Positions 13,645-16,070 of a stretch of DNA of 16,070 bases are shown one piece after another. The DNA lies in NCBI GenBank assembly GCA_029263275.1, contig JAJCXU010000027.1, forward strand, positions 1 to 16,070, given 5' to 3'. The position numbers were made by a program, and so were the translations under genes. The first letter of the stretch is position 1. Each line of letters opens with the position of its first letter. Source of the DNA: Ilumatobacter sp. (GTDB lineage Bacteria; Actinomycetota; Acidimicrobiia; Acidimicrobiales; Ilumatobacteraceae). Below the pieces are notes generated by a model, which worked only from the letters and a program-made list of their open reading frames with translations, ran no database searches and was not told the origin of the DNA.

Positions 13645-14286
13645 TCAGGCAGCCACCGCCCGAGCGGCATGGCGGAACGGTAAGACCTTGGCCCCAACTG
13701 CAGCCGGCGTGGACGCAACAGCGGCGAGTATCACCTCGTGTGCTCCTTGCTGCTCGAGCGCGTCGCGGGCGCCGAGCAGCGTGGCACCGGTGGTGACAAC
13801 GTCATCCACCACCAGCACGCGGCGGCCCTGCAAACCTGGCCGCGCGACGAATTCTGGGCCATCAAGGCGTTCGGACCGGCTCTTACCGGTCTGTGCTGTC
13901 GCTGACCCCGGCCGGGTCAGCAAACGACGAGTTGGCACACCCAGCTGGCGACCGACGGTACGAGCGATCTCTTCTGCCTGGTCAAACCCCCGCTGACGAC
14001 GTCGGCGAACACTGGTCGGCGCCCAGGTGACCACGTCGAGATCGACGTGGTCACCCGACTCGACGAGCCGGTTGACCAGCAGACTGCCAAGATGGCGAGC
14101 CACTTGACGCCGGTTGCGGTACTTGAGTGACAGCACCACGTCGCGGGCACGCCCGGCGAATGGCATCGCAGCGATGACACCGTGCGCCTGTGGTTGCGGA
14201 GCGCGGCCGATCAGCGCGAAACGACAGGTGGTGCAGATGGCCTGACCGGGCGTGTCGCAGCCGGCACAACGAGTTTCGAAGAGCAT
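13645..14286 (-). CDS. ComF-like phosphoribosyltransferase
   Basis: A 213-residue ComF/GntX-type protein. It starts with a CxxC...CxxC zinc finger (Cys7, Cys10, Cys18, Cys21), then IAAMPFAGRARDVVLSLKYR (38-57), the classic family segment WAPTSVRRRRQRGFDQAEEI (88-107), and the PRPP-binding loop VLVVDDVVTTGATL (157-170). Members take part in DNA uptake in competent bacteria, and their enzymatic substrate is uncertain. The C-terminal part of the family order is intact. The ATG at 14286 gives the expected N terminus MLFETRCAGC. Upstream in-frame codons would add sequence unlike the family. It precedes secA by 19 bases. In many bacteria a ribosome hibernation factor gene stands between comF and secA, but it is absent here. 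Confidence 0.9.
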   Translation of the reverse strand: MLFETRCAGCDTPGQAICTTCRFALIGRAPQPQAHGVIAAMPFAGRARDVVLSLKYRNRRQVARHLGSLLVNRLVESGDHVDLDVVTWAPTSVRRRRQRGFDQAEEIARTVGRQLGVPTRRLLTRPGSATAQTGKSRSERLDGPEFVARPGLQGRRVLVVDDVVTTGATLLGARDALEQQGAHEVILAAVASTPAAVGAKVLPFRHAARAVAA

Positions 14287-14438
14287 GTACCCATCATGAA
14301 TGAGCACTGTCACAGAGTTGATCGAGGAGCTGTTGGCCTCGCCCCACGGCGTTCGACCGCGCATGTCGGGGTGGAGAAGCTGGTGGCCCTGGCACCTGCC
14401 CGGGCGAAACCGCCTCCGCCGACCGCGAAGTGACTCGC

Positions 14439-14444
14439 TACCGT
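14439..14444 (+). promoter_or_regulatory. -10 hexamer for the YczE-like gene (probably leaderless)
   Basis: TACCGT is followed by seven bases and the ATG at 14452. It favours that ATG over the GTG at 14443, which overlaps the hexamer. No Shine-Dalgarno site precedes either codon. Confidence 0.4.
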
Positions 14445-14451
14445 GCGCCCG

Positions 14452-15096
14452 ATGGTCGCGACATCCACAGCAACAACGGCGGTGCCGCTGATCCCTCGAG
14501 ACCGATTCATTGAGCGGCTGCTCCGCTGTCTGTTCGGGCTCTTCCTGTTCGGCCTCGGCATTTCGATGATCATCGACGCGGAACTGGGTGCGGCCCCGTG
14601 GGACGTGTTCCACACCGGCGTCAGCGAGCTCACCGACATATCGGTCGGCAACGTCGTGATCCTGACCGGCATCGCGCTGCTGCTGCTCTGGATTCCGCTC
14701 CGTGAGCGGCCGGGTCTGGGCACGCTGCTCAATGCGGTCGTGATCGGCCTGGTCGTCGACCTCACGCTGCCGTGGATTCCGGAGTCAGATCTCCTCATTC
14801 CCCGAGCGTTGCTGATGCTGGGTGGCGTCGCCGTGATCGCCATCGGGTCGGGGTTCTACATCGGCGCGGGGCTCGGCCCTGGCCCGCGCGACGGTCTGAT
14901 GACCGGCCTGACGAGACGAACGATTGGCAGCTGGCCGATCTCGATTCGTTTCGCCCGAACGGCGGTCGAAGTGCTCGTCCTCGGCGTGGGCATCGCGCTC
15001 GGCGGCTCGATCGGCATCGGGACCGCTGTCTTCACGGTCGGTATCGGCCCGCTCGTGCAGATCTTCCTCCCCCGCCTCACCATGAAGCCCGCCTGA
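14452..15096 (+). CDS. YczE/YitT-like integral membrane protein
   Basis: A 214-residue polytopic membrane protein of the YczE-like group, function unknown. Hydrophobic spans fall at about 25-42, 66-83, 91-107, 117-139, 170-185 and 188-207. Two similar motifs, ELGAAPWDVFHTGVSE (44-59) and GLGPGPRDGLMTGLTR (140-155), each follow a span and look like an internal duplication giving an inverted or tandem repeat of about three helices. Family members are often next to regulators or transporters, but here the neighbours are comF (divergent) and ahcY (convergent), so context gives no clue. An in-frame GTG at 14443 would add MRP. I prefer the ATG because of the -10 placement. A strong stem-loop follows 7 bases after the stop. 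Confidence 0.82.
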   Translation: MVATSTATTAVPLIPRDRFIERLLRCLFGLFLFGLGISMIIDAELGAAPWDVFHTGVSELTDISVGNVVILTGIALLLLWIPLRERPGLGTLLNAVVIGLVVDLTLPWIPESDLLIPRALLMLGGVAVIAIGSGFYIGAGLGPGPRDGLMTGLTRRTIGSWPISIRFARTAVEVLVLGVGIALGGSIGIGTAVFTVGIGPLVQIFLPRLTMKPA

Positions 15097-15103
15097 ACCC
15101 TCC

Positions 15104-15135
15104 GGTGAGACCCAGGTCGACCCGGTGGTCTCACC
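15104..15135 (+). terminator. Hairpin after the YczE-like gene
   Basis: GGTGAGACC and GGTCTCACC form a perfect 9-bp stem with a 14-base loop, 7 bases after the stop codon. A second TCTCACC copy at 15136-15142 can pair with the same left arm. No T-run follows on the plus strand, but position and stability suit a terminator. Confidence 0.5.
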
Positions 15136-15167
15136 TCTCACCGCAACAAGATCCCGAAAACGACGAA

Positions 15168-15198
15168 AGCCGCCACTCCCGATCAGGAAGCAGCGGCT
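15168..15198 (-). terminator. Intrinsic terminator for ahcY
   Basis: Read on the minus strand, AGCCGCTGCTTCC pairs with GGGAGTGGCGGCT over 13 positions (three G/T pairs) around TGATC. TTTCGTCGTTTT follows. This is the best terminator in the window. It stands 128 bases beyond the ahcY stop, facing the YczE-like gene. Confidence 0.65.
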
Positions 15199-15252
15199 CT
15201 CGTTCAATTCTCTCTAGAGATCAGGCGGGATCGAATCGTCGAAGGTCAAGGC

Positions 15253-15294
15253 GCGAGACGAGGAAGGTGCCTCCGGGCACCGACGAGTTCTCGC
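15253..15294 (-). other. Two-level stem-loop in the ahcY 3' region
   Basis: GGTGCC and GGCACC pair around TCCG (15266-15281). Outer arms GCGAGA (15253-15258) and TCTCGC (15289-15294) close a larger stem. It lies between the ahcY stop and the terminator, with no open frame that looks coding, so it is probably part of a structured 3' untranslated region. Confidence 0.4.
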
Positions 15295-15326
15295 AACGCA
15301 GAGATTCGGCGATTCGGACCGACTGA

Positions 15327-16070
<744 letters not shown>

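Noticed and set aside
13626..13718. 31-codon N-terminal extension of SecA
   Set aside because: The extra sequence overlaps the comF-like C terminus and is unlike any SecA; MGILDRIL is the normal beginning.
11103..13796. 897-codon open frame on the plus strand antisense to secA
   Set aside because: It covers secA base for base; its translation is a low-complexity mix of V, L, D, E, H and G typical of the opposite strand of GC-rich coding sequence, with no recognisable domain.
14296..14491. Two overlapping small frames (ATG at 14296 and ATG at 14300) in the comF/yczE divergent gap
   Set aside because: Neither has a ribosome site; one turns into Arg/Pro-rich sequence and overlaps the YczE-like start, and the other ends in a Pro run. 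More likely promoter and leader DNA.
15218..15245. Sequence resembling a tRNA T-arm (GATCGAATC) downstream of ahcY
   Set aside because: The flanking bases do not form a T-stem, and no acceptor stem or anticodon arm can be built around it on either strand.
15097..15326. Possible SAH or SAM riboswitch linked to ahcY
   Set aside because: The region is downstream of ahcY, not in its leader; the 5' end of ahcY is outside the window, so no riboswitch can be claimed.

Overview
The window is GC-rich chromosomal DNA with tightly packed genes on both strands. It looks like a free-living actinobacterium. The reasons are a mycobacterial-type MenB, a group II truncated haemoglobin (GlbO type), the ftsEX/prfB/secA neighbourhood, few Shine-Dalgarno sites and several start codons placed just after a TAnnnT -10 hexamer, as in leaderless mRNAs. 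A member of the class Acidimicrobiia (Ilumatobacter-like) is my best guess. That is inference from overall protein flavour, not from a search.

Layout. 1-444 (-): 5' part of an alpha/beta hydrolase running off the left edge. 479-3117 (+): a tight unit of menB (menaquinone synthesis), a SpoU/TrmH-type RNA methyltransferase and purU (formyl-THF deformylase), joined by a 1-base overlap and a 9-base gap. 3195-3674 (+): a small FMN-binding split-barrel (PPOX-like) protein. 3682-5435 (-): an ABC-2 exporter, ATPase then permease, with an ATGA overlap. 5486-5935 (-): a truncated haemoglobin upstream of the exporter. 6049-6264 (-): a 71-residue protein of unknown function. 6444-6740 (-): a PRC-barrel protein. 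6850-7713 (-): a crotonase-fold protein. 7830-14286 (-): a housekeeping block transcribed leftwards in the order comF-like, secA, prfB, ftsE, ftsX, covering protein export, termination at UGA/UAA and control of septal wall hydrolysis. 14452-15096 (+): a YczE-like membrane protein. 15327-16070 (-): the C-terminal part of ahcY, running off the right edge.

About a dozen genes are recognisable families and no mobile element, tRNA, rRNA, CRISPR or phage gene is visible. I see no undescribed multi-gene system. The points of interest are smaller. They are a long hairpin followed by a five-tract G-quadruplex motif between prfB and ftsE, a set of probable leaderless promoters, a crotonase without the usual hydratase glutamates, two short symmetric or repeated sites upstream of the small PRC-barrel and 71-residue genes, an enlarged zinc loop at the SecA C terminus, and a structured 3' region after ahcY.

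Long open frames antisense to secA, purU, the second crotonase and others are by-products of GC-rich codon use and are left out.
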